From the NCBI RefSeq assembly GCF_900590885.1, contig NZ_UUON01000048.1:124001-188000 (forward strand): DNA of 64,000 nucleotides, read 5' to 3'. This document shows positions 8,954-17,148 of this stretch, piece by piece. Source of the stretch: Pseudomonas viridiflava (GTDB lineage Bacteria > Pseudomonadota > Gammaproteobacteria > Pseudomonadales > Pseudomonadaceae). Each line of letters opens with the position of its first letter. Position 1 is the stretch's first letter. The translations under genes were made by a program, and so were the position numbers. The notes under the pieces are model-generated. The model saw nothing but the letters and a program-made list of their open reading frames with translations. It did not search any database and was not told where the DNA came from.

Positions 8954-8980
8954 GACTGACTCCAGGCGGGGAAAGGAACC

Positions 8981-9841
8981 CTAGAGTAACCCCAGTTGCT
9001 CCACTGCGGGCTCCCGATGCAGGGTCGGCAAGGGCGGCAGGCCGGGCAGACGCACCATCAACTTGGCGTGAAAGCGCAGGGCCAGTTGCGCGGCGAGGCG
9101 GTTGTCGGAGGTGTGCAGGAACACGTAGGGCGTGCGCCCCTCTTCGATCCAGCCGGCGACTTTCTCCACCCACGGGATCAGGAACGGGTCGTTGGCTTCC
9201 AGCTCCGGGTGGCCGATGAATCGCACCTGGGGAAACAGAGTCAACGCGGCCGGGCGCGGTGGCACCTTGGGTTTCTTCGATTGGGCATGCAGCACGGCGG
9301 CCGAGGTGGAGGTGCAACTGAACAGGGGCCGCGAGTCGAGGCAGATGCGTTCGACGCCACGGTCACGCAACAAACGATTAAGCCTGCGCTCGGCATCGCC
9401 CTTGGCGAAGAACTCCAGGTGACGCACTTCCACCGCCAGGGGCCGCTCCAGCCCATCGATAAAACCGGCCAACTCACCCAGGCGCTGCGGTGAAAAATTC
9501 GCCGAGAGCTGCAGCCACAACGGCGAAACGCGTTCGCCCAACGGGCTCATCAAGCCCACGAAGCTCTCTGCGGCCGGCAGTTGCTCACGCAGGTCGCCGC
9601 CGTGGCTGATATCCCCGGGGAATTTGGCCGTAAAGCGAAAATCCTCGGGCATGATTTCAGCCCAGCGCTGCACGGTGGCGGCTGAGGGTCGGGCATAAAA
9701 GGTGGTGTTGCCTTCAACGGCGTTGAAGACCTGGGAATAGAGCGCGAGGTAATCGCTGGAACGCGCATCGGCGGGGTAGAGGTACTCGCGCCAGGCGTTT
9801 TCACTCCAGGACGGGCAGCCGATGAAGTAGGGCAAACGCAT
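8981..9841 (-). CDS. DUF72 domain-containing protein
   Basis: A 286-residue TIM-barrel-like protein of the DUF72 (YecE, COG1801) family, whose function is unknown. The family opening FIGCPSWSENAW, the central FTAKFPGDISH and the late PYVFLHTSDN are present, and the length is normal. The ATG at 9841 overlaps the stop of the next gene upstream by one base (TGATG), which indicates translational coupling; a start 13 codons further upstream lacks this logic and does not match the family. No ligand can be named. Confidence 0.87.
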   Translation of the reverse strand: MRLPYFIGCPSWSENAWREYLYPADARSSDYLALYSQVFNAVEGNTTFYARPSAATVQRWAEIMPEDFRFTAKFPGDISHGGDLREQLPAAESFVGLMSPLGERVSPLWLQLSANFSPQRLGELAGFIDGLERPLAVEVRHLEFFAKGDAERRLNRLLRDRGVERICLDSRPLFSCTSTSAAVLHAQSKKPKVPPRPAALTLFPQVRFIGHPELEANDPFLIPWVEKVAGWIEEGRTPYVFLHTSDNRLAAQLALRFHAKLMVRLPGLPPLPTLHREPAVEQLGLL

Positions 9842-10131
9842 CAGATGTGGATATCGAGGCCCAGCACTTCCATATCCCATTCGACAAAGCCGGCAGTGGT
9901 CAGGTAGCTGGCCAGGGCGGTGGCGACGCTTTTGCTCATGGAGCGCGGGAAGACCATGTCTTGCTGACGTGCAGGAAGACCGCTGATACGTGCTTGGGAA
10001 TTGTGTTGCGCGTCGGCTTGGACTTCGATGAAGTCCGGCGAATCCTCGACGGAATCGTCCACCGTGGCGTTTGCCTTACGCGGCTTGCGCTTGATTGGGT
10101 ACGACTGTGAGGAAAAGCCATCAATACGCAT
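9841..10131 (-). CDS. conserved hypothetical protein (96 aa)
   Basis: A 96-residue soluble protein with a basic stretch near the N terminus (PIKRKPRK), an acidic middle and a C-terminal part that looks folded (SVATALASYLTTAGFVEWDMEVLGLDIHI). No motif is recognised. Its stop overlaps the DUF72 start by one base, so the two are translationally coupled and may act together. About 160 bases separate it from tsaB; that gap holds two repeated TTTTGCCG sites near the tsaB end. Confidence 0.7.
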   Translation of the reverse strand: MRIDGFSSQSYPIKRKPRKANATVDDSVEDSPDFIEVQADAQHNSQARISGLPARQQDMVFPRSMSKSVATALASYLTTAGFVEWDMEVLGLDIHI

Positions 10132-10261
10132 GGGCGCGAACTCGCTATCAGTAATGGCATTTTGGCAGCACTATCCCTAGCGCGCAAATGCTCTGGTGAT
10201 AACTAGAACACATAATTTGAAAAAGGTTTAAAAACAGGGTCAAATTCTGACGATTGGCGAC

Positions 10262-10294
10262 TTTTGCCGCCAACTGCCACTATTTTGCCGTCAA
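10262..10294. repeat. paired TTTTGCCG(C/T)CAA direct repeats at the tsaB 3' end
   Basis: Two copies of a 12-bp sequence with one difference lie 21 bp apart (10262-10273 and 10283-10294), about two helical turns. The first copy is also the right arm of a small inverted repeat, TTGGCG/CGCCAA (10254-10259 and 10268-10273). The second overlaps the tsaB stop codon. This may be a protein-binding site or part of the tsaB mRNA end; neither is shown. Confidence 0.35.
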
Positions 10295-10977
10295 ATAATC
10301 CCGCGTTCCGCCTTGGTCTGCGCCACTTTATCGCGCAGGTATACCGGCGCAGCCTCGTCGGCAGGAATCGCCTCGCCACGTTCAAACGCGAAACGTGCCA
10401 GGGTCAACAAGTCTTCGGCGTGGGGCAACATTGCAGCATCCTGGCCCACCAGCGGCACGGCGATGCGCTCGCCGTAACCCCAGCCGGTGCCAGCACCGAA
10501 CCAGTCACCGCTGGCGTCGGCAGGCAATGCCGATGCTTGCGGTGGCTGCACGGCCTCCACACCCACCAAGCGCATTTCGCCGGCGGTTTCGCGGTAGCAA
10601 CCCCAGTAGACCTCATCCATGCGCGCATCAATCGCCGCCGCCACTTGCGTAGCGCCGTGTTCACGCAACGCACGCTGGGCCAGCACCGCCAGGTTGGACA
10701 CCGGCAGCACCGGGCGCTCCAGCGCAAAGGCCAGGCCCTGGACCACGCCGATGGCGATACGCACACCGGTAAATGCGCCCGGGCCGCGGCCGAAGGCGAT
10801 GGCATCGACGGCCGCCAGGGTGGTGCCCGCGTCTTCCAGCAGTTGCTTGATCATCGGCAACAGCTTCTGCGCGTGCAGGCGCGGGATCACCTCGTAGTGG
10901 CTGGTTACCTTGCCATCGTGCAGCAAGGCAACGGAGCAAGCTTCAGTCGCGGTGTCCAGGGCCAGCAGGGTGCTCAT
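10291..10977 (-). CDS. tsaB: tRNA threonylcarbamoyladenosine biosynthesis protein TsaB
   Basis: A 228-residue ASKHA-fold protein of the TsaB (YeaZ) family. TsaB pairs with TsaD and TsaE to transfer threonylcarbamoyl onto A37 of ANN-decoding tRNAs in the cytoplasm. The N terminus (LALDTATEACSVALLHDG) and the GRGPGAFTGVRIA block are family hallmarks. The ATG at 10977 begins the LALDT strand directly; the 16 extra residues available upstream are not conserved in the family. In P. aeruginosa it is likewise next to adk and ppc. TrmO, which acts on the same modified base, is encoded at 53.6 kb. Confidence 0.93.
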   Translation of the reverse strand: MSTLLALDTATEACSVALLHDGKVTSHYEVIPRLHAQKLLPMIKQLLEDAGTTLAAVDAIAFGRGPGAFTGVRIAIGVVQGLAFALERPVLPVSNLAVLAQRALREHGATQVAAAIDARMDEVYWGCYRETAGEMRLVGVEAVQPPQASALPADASGDWFGAGTGWGYGERIAVPLVGQDAAMLPHAEDLLTLARFAFERGEAIPADEAAPVYLRDKVAQTKAERGII

Positions 10978-11023
10978 CGGTGTGGGTGTCCAAGTTGAAA
11001 AAAAGTGCGCCAGTATAAACAAC

Positions 11024-11045
11024 AACGGCCCGCAAGCGGGCCGTT
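11024..11045 (-). terminator. hairpin downstream of adk
   Basis: A 9-bp perfect stem, AACGGCCCG/CGGGCCGTT with a CAAG loop, lies 22 bases past the adk stop. On the minus strand it is followed by a modest T-rich run (GTTGTTGTTTA), so it is a plausible but not ideal intrinsic terminator between adk and tsaB. Confidence 0.6.
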
Positions 11046-11066
11046 AGCGTGAAGCAGTGGGCTGGA

Positions 11067-11714
11067 TCAGCTCAGTGCCTGCAACACCTTGGCGGTGATG
11101 GCTTCTACCGAGCCAACGCCAGGGATATGGCTGTACTTCGGCTTGCCCTGGGCAGCGGACAGCTTCTGGTAGAAATCCACCAGCGGCTTGGTCTGCGAAT
11201 GGTAGACCGACAGGCGATGACGCACGGTTTCTTCAGTGTCGTCCTTACGCTGTACCAGTTCTTCACCGGTCACATCGTCCTTGCCTTCAACCTTCGGCGG
11301 GTTGTAGACCACGTGGTAAACGCGGCCCGAGCCTTCGTGAACACGACGGCCGGCAATACGCTGAACGATTTCTTCGTCTTCAACGGCGATTTCAACCACG
11401 GCATCCAGCTCAACACCGGCAGTCACCAGGGCTTCAGCCTGGGGAATGGTGCGCGGGAAGCCGTCGAACAGGAAACCGTTGGCGCAGTCAGGCTGTGCAA
11501 TACGGTCCTGGACCAGGGCGATGATCAGGTCATCGGACACCAGGCCACCGGCATCCATGATGCTTTTGGCTTGAACGCCCAGCTCGGTGCCTGCTTTTAC
11601 CGCAGCGCGCAGCATGTCACCGGTGGAGATTTGTGGAATGCCGAATTTTTCAGTGATGAACTTTGCCTGAGTACCTTTACCGGCCCCGGGAGCTCCCAGC
11701 AGAATGACGCGCAT
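11067..11714 (-). CDS. adk: adenylate kinase
   Basis: A 215-residue adenylate kinase, catalysing ATP + AMP <-> 2 ADP in the cytoplasm. The P-loop GAPGAGKGTQA is at residues 7-17, the AMP-binding part includes ISTGDMLRAAV, and FDGFPRTIPQAEAL and the LID region (RRVHEGSGRVYHVVYNPPK) follow. The LID lacks the four-cysteine zinc site, as in E. coli. The ATG at 11714 is the only start giving the family length; upstream in-frame codons are not conserved. It stands alone between ppc and tsaB, with hairpins on both sides. Confidence 0.97.
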   Translation of the reverse strand: MRVILLGAPGAGKGTQAKFITEKFGIPQISTGDMLRAAVKAGTELGVQAKSIMDAGGLVSDDLIIALVQDRIAQPDCANGFLFDGFPRTIPQAEALVTAGVELDAVVEIAVEDEEIVQRIAGRRVHEGSGRVYHVVYNPPKVEGKDDVTGEELVQRKDDTEETVRHRLSVYHSQTKPLVDFYQKLSAAQGKPKYSHIPGVGSVEAITAKVLQALS

Positions 11715-11929
11715 CGATGTGCTCCTCAATTTTTTATAGAGATGACGCTCGGATTCGCCGCGTGGGGCCAATCTCGTACAAATATGGCTTTTCAGGCCGC
11801 ACAAACGGCCAAAGGCTGATCAAGATACACAGCAGGCCCCCCGCACACAAGCCGCCGAAAGTCGCAGGAACCCGCGCGGCGCTTACGTCACAGGTAGGGT
11901 GTGCCTGAGTGCAACCTGGCCGTACAAAC

Positions 11930-11957
11930 GGCGGCCGCCCGTTTCGGGGCGGCCGCC
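11930..11957 (-). terminator. strong GC hairpin downstream of ppc
   Basis: An 11-bp perfect GC stem (GGCGGCCGCCC/GGGCGGCCGCC) with a six-base loop lies 40 bases past the ppc stop. On the minus strand it leads into GTTTGT, a weak U tract. It probably ends ppc transcription and separates it from the adk promoter, which should lie in the remaining part of 11715-11929. Confidence 0.6.
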
Positions 11958-11996
11958 GTGGTTTAACTGCAAGCCTTTGAGAACACGCAAAAAATC

Positions 11997-14642
11997 TCAG
12001 CCGGTGTTGCGCAAACCGGCGGCAATACCGGCCACGGACACCAGCAGCGCCTGTTCCAGAGGGCTGCCCTGTGCTGCGTCCTGTTGACGGGAGCGCGCCA
12101 GCAACTCGGCCTGCAACCGGTGCAACGGGTCGAGGTAGGTGTTGCGCAGGCGAATGAACTCCAGGGTGTCCGGGCTATGCGCCAGCAGCTGCGACTGGCC
12201 GGTCAGGCCAAGCACCACGCTGCATGCCTGCGACAATAGGTCGCGTAAGTGCGCGCCCAATGGCAACAGGTCCGGCTGCACCAGGCGCTCGTCATACAGG
12301 CGGGCGATGTCGGCATCGGCCTTGGCCAGCACCATTTCCAGCATGTCGATGCGCGTACGGAAGAACGGCCATTGCTCGCGCATCTGCCCCAGCAGTTCGC
12401 CTTCTCCGCGTTCCAGCGCCTTGCTCAATGCGGCTTCCCAGCCCAGCCAGGCCGGCAGCATCAGGCGGGTCTGGGTCCAGCCGAAGATCCACGGAATCGC
12501 GCGCAAACTTTCAATACCACCCGCACGGCGCTTGGCCGGACGACTGCCCAGCGGCAAGCGGCCCAGTTCCTGCTCCGGCGTGGATTGGCGGAAGTACTCG
12601 ACGAACTGCGGATTTTCCCGCACCACGGCGCGGTAAGCGCTGACACCATCTGCCGCCAATTCGTCCATCAAATGGCGCCAGGCCGGCTCGGGCGGTGGCG
12701 GCGGCAACAGCGTCGCCTCCAGCACCGCGGCCAGGTAAAGGTTGAGGTTCTGTTCGGCGATGTCCGGCAGGCCGAACTTGAAGCGGATCATCTCGCCCTG
12801 TTCGGTGGTACGGAACCGCCCCGCCACCGAGCCCGGTGGCTGCGACAGGATCGCCGCGTGGGCCGGGCCGCCGCCACGCCCGACGGTGCCGCCACGACCG
12901 TGGAACAACAGCAGCTCCACTTGCTGCTCGCGGCAGATATCCACCAAGCGCTCCTGCGCGCGGTACTGCGCCCAGGCGGCGGCGGTGGTGCCGGCGTCCT
13001 TGGCCGAGTCCGAATAGCCGATCATCACTTCCTGCGGGCCCTGCAGCCGCGTGCGATAACCCGGCAACAGCAGCAGTTGTTCAATGACCGGGCCGGCGTT
13101 ATCCAGGTCGGCCAGGGTTTCGAACAGCGGCACCACGCGCATCGGCCGTTGCACGCCCGACTCTTTAAGCAGCAGTTGCACCGCGAGCACGTCCGACGCG
13201 GCGCCGGCCATCGAAATGACATACGAGCCAAGCGACGCTGCCGGGGCGGCGGCGACTTCCTTACAGGTGTTAAGCACTTCGGCAGTATCAGCCGACGGCT
13301 TGAAATAGCCGGGCAGCAATGGTCGACGGTTGGCGAGTTCCTTCATCAGGAAGCTGATGCGCGCGTCTTCGTCCCACTCTTCGTAACGACCCAGGCCCAG
13401 GTAGTCGGTGATTTCGGTCATGGCCGCCGAATGGCGACTGGAATCCTGACGCACATCCAGGCGCACCAGGAACAGGCCAAAGGTCACCGCGCGACGCAGG
13501 CAATCGAGCAGCGGGCCATCGGCGATCACGCCCATGCCGCATTCGTGCAGCGACTGGTAGCACAGCTCCAGCGGGTCGAGCAGGTCGCGGTTGTTCTGCA
13601 ACACGGCTGCCGGCGCCGGGGTGCTGGCGGTCAACGAGGTGTGGGCCCACTGGCGCGTGGCGCGCAGGCGTTCGCGCAGTTGCTTGAGCAGTGCGCGGTA
13701 GGGTTCAACGCTGTCACCCACCTGGGCCTGCAACGCCTTGTTGGCCTGCTGCATGGACAGCTCGGAAGCCAGGTGATCGATATCGCGCAGGTACAGATCC
13801 GCGGCCATCCAGCGTGCCAGCAACAGTACCTCGCGGGTGACCGGCGCGGTGACGTTGGGGTTGCCGTCGCGGTCGCCGCCCATCCAGGAGGCGAAGCGAA
13901 TCGGTGCGGCCTCCAGCGGCAGGCGCAGGCCGGTGGCAGCGTGCAAGGCCTGGTCGGCCTTGCGCAGGTAATTGGGGATGGCGTGCCACAGCGAATGCTC
14001 GATCACCGCAAAGCCCCATTTGGCTTCGTCCACCGGGGTGGGCCGGGTGCGGCGGATTTCTTCGGTGTGCCAGGCTTCGGCGATCAGCCGTTGCAGGCGC
14101 TGACGGATCTGCTCGCGCTCAGCGGTGGTGAGGTCGCGGTGATCCTGCAGCGCCAGTTGCGCGGCAATCGCATCGTATTTCTGGATCAGGGTGCGGCGCG
14201 CCACTTCGGTAGGGTGCGCGGTGAGGACCAGCTCGATCTCCAGGCGCCCCAGCTGGCGGGCCAGGGATTCATTGCTGTGGCCTTCGCTTTGCAGGCGGGC
14301 GAGCAACTCCGGCAACACGCGGGCCTCGAACGGCGCCGGCTGCGACTCGTCGCGCCGGTGAATCAGCTGGTATTGCTCGGCGATGTTGGCCAGGTTGAGG
14401 AACTGGTTGAAGGCCCGGGCCACCGGCAGCAGCTCGTCTTCCTGCAACTGGTTGAGGCTGGCGCTCAGTTCATCGCCAGCGGCTTTTTCCGAGTCGGCGC
14501 CACGCCGGTCGGCCTTGGCGCCTTTGCGGATCTGCTCGATCTTGTCGAGAAAATCATCGCCGTACTGCTCTCGAATGGTGTTGCCCAACAGCTCACCCAG
14601 CAGGTGAACATCCTCACGCAAGCGTGCATCGATATCACTCAT
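11997..14642 (-). CDS. ppc: phosphoenolpyruvate carboxylase
   Basis: An 881-residue PEP carboxylase, which adds bicarbonate to PEP to form oxaloacetate and refills the TCA cycle. The N-terminal catalytic His region (VLTAHPTEVARRT), the metal and substrate region (GGDRDGNPNVTAPVT), the mobile loop (FHGRGGTVGRGGGPAHAAI) and the extreme C terminus ending in RNTG, which is part of the allosteric site, are all present. The length matches the bacterial family. The ATG at 14642 begins the protein with MSDIDARLREDV. A long open frame on the opposite strand is a GC-skew shadow. Confidence 0.97.
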   Translation of the reverse strand: MSDIDARLREDVHLLGELLGNTIREQYGDDFLDKIEQIRKGAKADRRGADSEKAAGDELSASLNQLQEDELLPVARAFNQFLNLANIAEQYQLIHRRDESQPAPFEARVLPELLARLQSEGHSNESLARQLGRLEIELVLTAHPTEVARRTLIQKYDAIAAQLALQDHRDLTTAEREQIRQRLQRLIAEAWHTEEIRRTRPTPVDEAKWGFAVIEHSLWHAIPNYLRKADQALHAATGLRLPLEAAPIRFASWMGGDRDGNPNVTAPVTREVLLLARWMAADLYLRDIDHLASELSMQQANKALQAQVGDSVEPYRALLKQLRERLRATRQWAHTSLTASTPAPAAVLQNNRDLLDPLELCYQSLHECGMGVIADGPLLDCLRRAVTFGLFLVRLDVRQDSSRHSAAMTEITDYLGLGRYEEWDEDARISFLMKELANRRPLLPGYFKPSADTAEVLNTCKEVAAAPAASLGSYVISMAGAASDVLAVQLLLKESGVQRPMRVVPLFETLADLDNAGPVIEQLLLLPGYRTRLQGPQEVMIGYSDSAKDAGTTAAAWAQYRAQERLVDICREQQVELLLFHGRGGTVGRGGGPAHAAILSQPPGSVAGRFRTTEQGEMIRFKFGLPDIAEQNLNLYLAAVLEATLLPPPPPEPAWRHLMDELAADGVSAYRAVVRENPQFVEYFRQSTPEQELGRLPLGSRPAKRRAGGIESLRAIPWIFGWTQTRLMLPAWLGWEAALSKALERGEGELLGQMREQWPFFRTRIDMLEMVLAKADADIARLYDERLVQPDLLPLGAHLRDLLSQACSVVLGLTGQSQLLAHSPDTLEFIRLRNTYLDPLHRLQAELLARSRQQDAAQGSPLEQALLVSVAGIAAGLRNTG

Positions 14643-14825
14643 CAGCCAATCTCCAGCCAGAAATCCGGGACGCGCAGGTCTGCCAGAGTGCCGCCAGCAT
14701 CGTGTTATGACAAGACTTTAAACCTTGTGAGTTGCAGCTAGTCTCAACCTTAGTCGCCGCGTTTATCCACGCAGGCGGCTGGACACTCATCACCGCCCGC
14801 GACCGCGGGTTTTATTGAGGTTGCC

Positions 14826-15170
14826 ATGAAAATTCGAGAACTGGCCCAGCATTGGGAAGAAAACGCCAAGGGTCGCCTGACAGCGACCGAATACGCGATC
14901 CATCTGGATGTAGAAGCCGCCGCCCGGCTGGCGGCCATCGCTGAGATGTACCCCAAACGCAACACCGAAGAGCTGCTCGGCGAGCTGATCGGCGCCGCCC
15001 TTGAAGAGCTGGAAGCCAGCTTCCCGTACATCAAGGGCCAGCACGTGATCGCCACTGACGAAGAGGGCGACCCGCTGTACGAAGACGTCGGCCCTACCCC
15101 GCGCTTTCTCACCTTGTCACGCCGTTATCTGCATGATTTGTCGGCCAGCGCCGACGAACCGAAGCACTGA
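14826..15170 (+). CDS. conserved hypothetical protein upstream of ppc (PA3688-like)
   Basis: A 114-residue soluble, acidic protein. The first 25 residues (IRELAQHWEENAKGRLTATE) and a central helical stretch with several Glu and Leu residues (EELLGELIGAALEELEASF) suggest an all-helical N-terminal half, and the C-terminal half carries YEDVGPTPRFLTLSRRYL. Similar proteins are recalled next to ppc in other pseudomonads, sometimes labelled pilin-assembly related, without experimental support. It diverges from ppc across 183 bases. The ATG at 14826 follows TTGAGGTTGCC, a usable GAGG ribosome-binding site. Confidence 0.8.
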   Translation: MKIRELAQHWEENAKGRLTATEYAIHLDVEAAARLAAIAEMYPKRNTEELLGELIGAALEELEASFPYIKGQHVIATDEEGDPLYEDVGPTPRFLTLSRRYLHDLSASADEPKH

Positions 15171-15312
15171 TAAACACGCATAAACCCTGGAAAACCCCTT
15201 GTATTCCGGGCCTCTCAGAGGCCCGGCGTACCGCTGCGCGGTGCGAAAGTTCCAACTTTTAAACACTGACCATTCAGTCAGATATTTTTTTAGGCAAATC
15301 GCCATCTTCTCT

Positions 15313-15340
15313 GAACTATTCAAAAAAGCCTCCGGTCACA
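15313..15340 (+). promoter_or_regulatory. candidate AlgU (sigma-22)-type promoter for the DUF4398/lptF pair
   Basis: GAACTA (15313-15318) and TCACA (15336-15340) are separated by 17 bases, resembling the GAACTT-N16/17-TCTGA promoters read by AlgU. The site lies 115 bases upstream of the DUF4398 start, in a 284-bp spacer with no gene. An inverted repeat CTGAC/GTCAG at about 15267-15282 precedes it. In P. aeruginosa lptF is AlgU-dependent, which is the reason to look here; the -10 match is only partial. Confidence 0.4.
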
Positions 15341-15454
15341 GCCAGTAAGCCATCACTTGGAACAGCCGTTTGAATAGGTGCTACGTGCTTAACCGCCGGG
15401 CCCGCCGCCGCTGACCAACTGCGATGGATTTTGATGTTTTTCAGGAGTAATCCA

Positions 15455-15880
15455 ATGGAGTTGAAGACGATGAAGACCAGCACTGCCAAATCCTCGTTTA
15501 ACCACCTGCGCGGGCTCAAATTGGCCGCGCTGGCAATCGGCACCAGCTTCGTTTTGGCTGGCTGCGCCGGCAACCCACCGACCGAGCAATACGCCGTGAC
15601 CCAATCGGCAGTAAACAGCGCGGTCAGCGCCGGCGGCACCGAGTACGCAGCCGTGGAAATGAAGTCGGCCCAGGACAAGCTCAAGCAAGCCGAAATCGCC
15701 ATGCACGACAAGAACTACGACGAAGCCCGTCGCCTGGCTGAACAAGCCGAGTGGGACGCGCGCGTCGCTGAGCGTAAAGCCCAGGCTACCAAGGCTGAAC
15801 AGGCTGTAGCGGACTCCCAGAAGGCCGTCGACGATCTGCGCAGGGAAGGCATGCGCCCGGCTGCTATCCAGCAGAAGTAA
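15455..15880 (+). CDS. DUF4398 lipoprotein
   Basis: A 141-residue lipoprotein. After a Lys-rich start, a hydrophobic segment leads to the lipobox LAGC (Cys about residue 34). The mature part is a helical DUF4398 domain, rich in Ala, Lys, Glu and Gln (QDKLKQAEIAMHDKNYDEAR), with heptad-like spacing that suggests a coiled coil, and it ends close to the domain end. The ATG at 15455 is seven bases after CAGGAG; an internal Met codon five residues on is an alternative. It is followed at 55 bases by lptF, the same order as PA3691-PA3692. It should be attached to the outer membrane inner face, as no Asp follows the Cys. Confidence 0.85.
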   Translation: MELKTMKTSTAKSSFNHLRGLKLAALAIGTSFVLAGCAGNPPTEQYAVTQSAVNSAVSAGGTEYAAVEMKSAQDKLKQAEIAMHDKNYDEARRLAEQAEWDARVAERKAQATKAEQAVADSQKAVDDLRREGMRPAAIQQK

Positions 15881-15935
15881 GACACTTCCTGTGACTGCAT
15901 CGCACCTGATATCGAATTGAAAGGACGACACGACT

Positions 15936-16721
15936 ATGCGTAAACAATTGATGATCCCTGCCCTGCTGGCGATGAGCGTTGCACTGGCGGCCTGCTCCAC
16001 CCCGCCGAACGCGAACCTGGAAAATGCACGGACCAACTTCTCGGCCCTGCAAACCAACCCGCAAGCCACCAAGCTCGCGGCGCTGGAAACCAAGGACGCC
16101 AGCGAATGGCTGGACAAGGCTGACAAAGCCTTCCGCGATAACGAAAACGAAAAGAAAGTCGATCAGTTGGCTTACCTGACCAACCAGCGCGTTGAGGTGG
16201 CCAAAGACACCATCGTGCTGCGCGAATCCGAAGCCAAGCTGAAAAACGCCGGCGACGACCGTGCCCGTGCTCTGCTGGATGCACGTGATGCGCAGATCAA
16301 GCAGTTGCAAGACAGCCTGAATGCCAAGCAGACCGATCGCGGTACGCTGGTGACCTTCGGTGACGTGCTGTTCGCCACCAACAAGTCCGACCTGAAATCC
16401 AGCGGCCTGGTGAACATCACCAAGCTGGCGCAGTTCCTGCGCGACAACCCGGACCGTAAAGTGATTGTCGAAGGCTACACCGACAGCACCGGTTCCGATT
16501 CGTACAACCAGAGCCTGTCGGAGCGCCGTGCCGCTTCCGTACAACGTGCACTGGCGCAGCAAGGCGTGGATATCTCGCGCATCGTGACCCAGGGTTACGG
16601 CAAGGAATACCCGGTTGCCGATAACGGCAGCGTCTCGGGCCGTGCCATGAACCGCCGCGTTGAAGTGACCATCTCCAACGACAACCAGCCAGTCAAGCCG
16701 CGCTCTTCCGTTGCTAACTGA
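15936..16721 (+). CDS. lptF: OmpA-family outer-membrane lipoprotein LptF
   Basis: A 261-residue lipoprotein with lipobox LAAC (Cys about residue 20), an N-terminal DUF4398-like helical region (residues about 25-120, NLENARTNFSALQ onward) and a C-terminal OmpA peptidoglycan-binding domain (residues about 135-245). The latter contains VIVEGYTDSTGSDSYNQ and LSERRAASV, with the Asp and Arg residues that hold diaminopimelate. It should tether the outer membrane to the wall. The AAAGGACGACACGACT leader gives an AGGAC ribosome-binding site. P. aeruginosa LptF (lipotoxin F) has the same architecture and neighbour. Confidence 0.88.
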   Translation: MRKQLMIPALLAMSVALAACSTPPNANLENARTNFSALQTNPQATKLAALETKDASEWLDKADKAFRDNENEKKVDQLAYLTNQRVEVAKDTIVLRESEAKLKNAGDDRARALLDARDAQIKQLQDSLNAKQTDRGTLVTFGDVLFATNKSDLKSSGLVNITKLAQFLRDNPDRKVIVEGYTDSTGSDSYNQSLSERRAASVQRALAQQGVDISRIVTQGYGKEYPVADNGSVSGRAMNRRVEVTISNDNQPVKPRSSVAN

Positions 16722-16740
16722 TTGATTGATGCACCATGAA

Positions 16741-16767
16741 AAAACCCACCTCACGGTGGGTTTTTTT
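16741..16767 (+). terminator. intrinsic terminator of lptF
   Basis: AAAACCCACC, a TCAC loop and GGTGGGTTTTTTT form a 10-bp stem with a seven-base T run starting 20 bases past the lptF stop. The arms are A- and T-flanked, so it can also serve the convergent gene on the minus strand, whose stop lies five bases away. Confidence 0.9.
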
Positions 16768-16771
16768 ATTT

Positions 16772-17023
16772 TCAGACCTCGACTTTCCGGCCGTTGTCGC
16801 TCTCCGGCATCATCGATGCCATGTCTTTAGCGCCCGCCTTGTCGCCTCCACCCAGCATCATTTCCAGCATCTTCAACGGGTCGTTGCCGCCTTTCTCAGC
16901 GCCCTGCCCGCCTTCCGCGCCTTCGGCACCTTGCTGCCCACCCGCTTGCTGCCCCAGGCTTTGCATGCCTTTCATCATTTCCATCATCTTGCCAATGGCA
17001 CCAATGCCACTCATCGGATCCAT
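16772..17023 (-). CDS. Met/Gly/Gln-rich small hypothetical protein
   Basis: An 83-residue protein with 13 methionines, clustered at both ends (GKMMEMMKGMQ and KMLEMMLGGG), around a low-complexity Gly/Gln/Glu centre (GGQQGAEGAEGGQGAEKGG). No signal peptide or membrane helix is evident. Methionine clusters of this sort occur in copper-binding and in membrane-associated amphipathic peptides, but no family is recognised. The first ATG (17023) is used; a second Met codon three residues later is possible. It converges on lptF and shares its terminator. Confidence 0.65.
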   Translation of the reverse strand: MDPMSGIGAIGKMMEMMKGMQSLGQQAGGQQGAEGAEGGQGAEKGGNDPLKMLEMMLGGGDKAGAKDMASMMPESDNGRKVEV

Positions 17024-17148
17024 TATTCAACTCCCAGGTTCGCTATGCGTAAGTTAGATGCCAGCAACGCTGACAACCCAGTCAGTGGCGTCTTACGCAA
17101 TACGGTTCCAAATATTTCCTGAGTGCGACCCTGTGGGTGAAGGCAGAA

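Noticed and set aside
10203..10385. 60-codon minus-strand frame across the tsaB 3' end
   Set aside because: Overlaps tsaB, has no ribosome-binding site and no family similarity.
12249..14741. 830-codon open frame opposite ppc
   Set aside because: Antisense shadow of a complete PEP carboxylase gene, with compositional bias and no recognisable domain.
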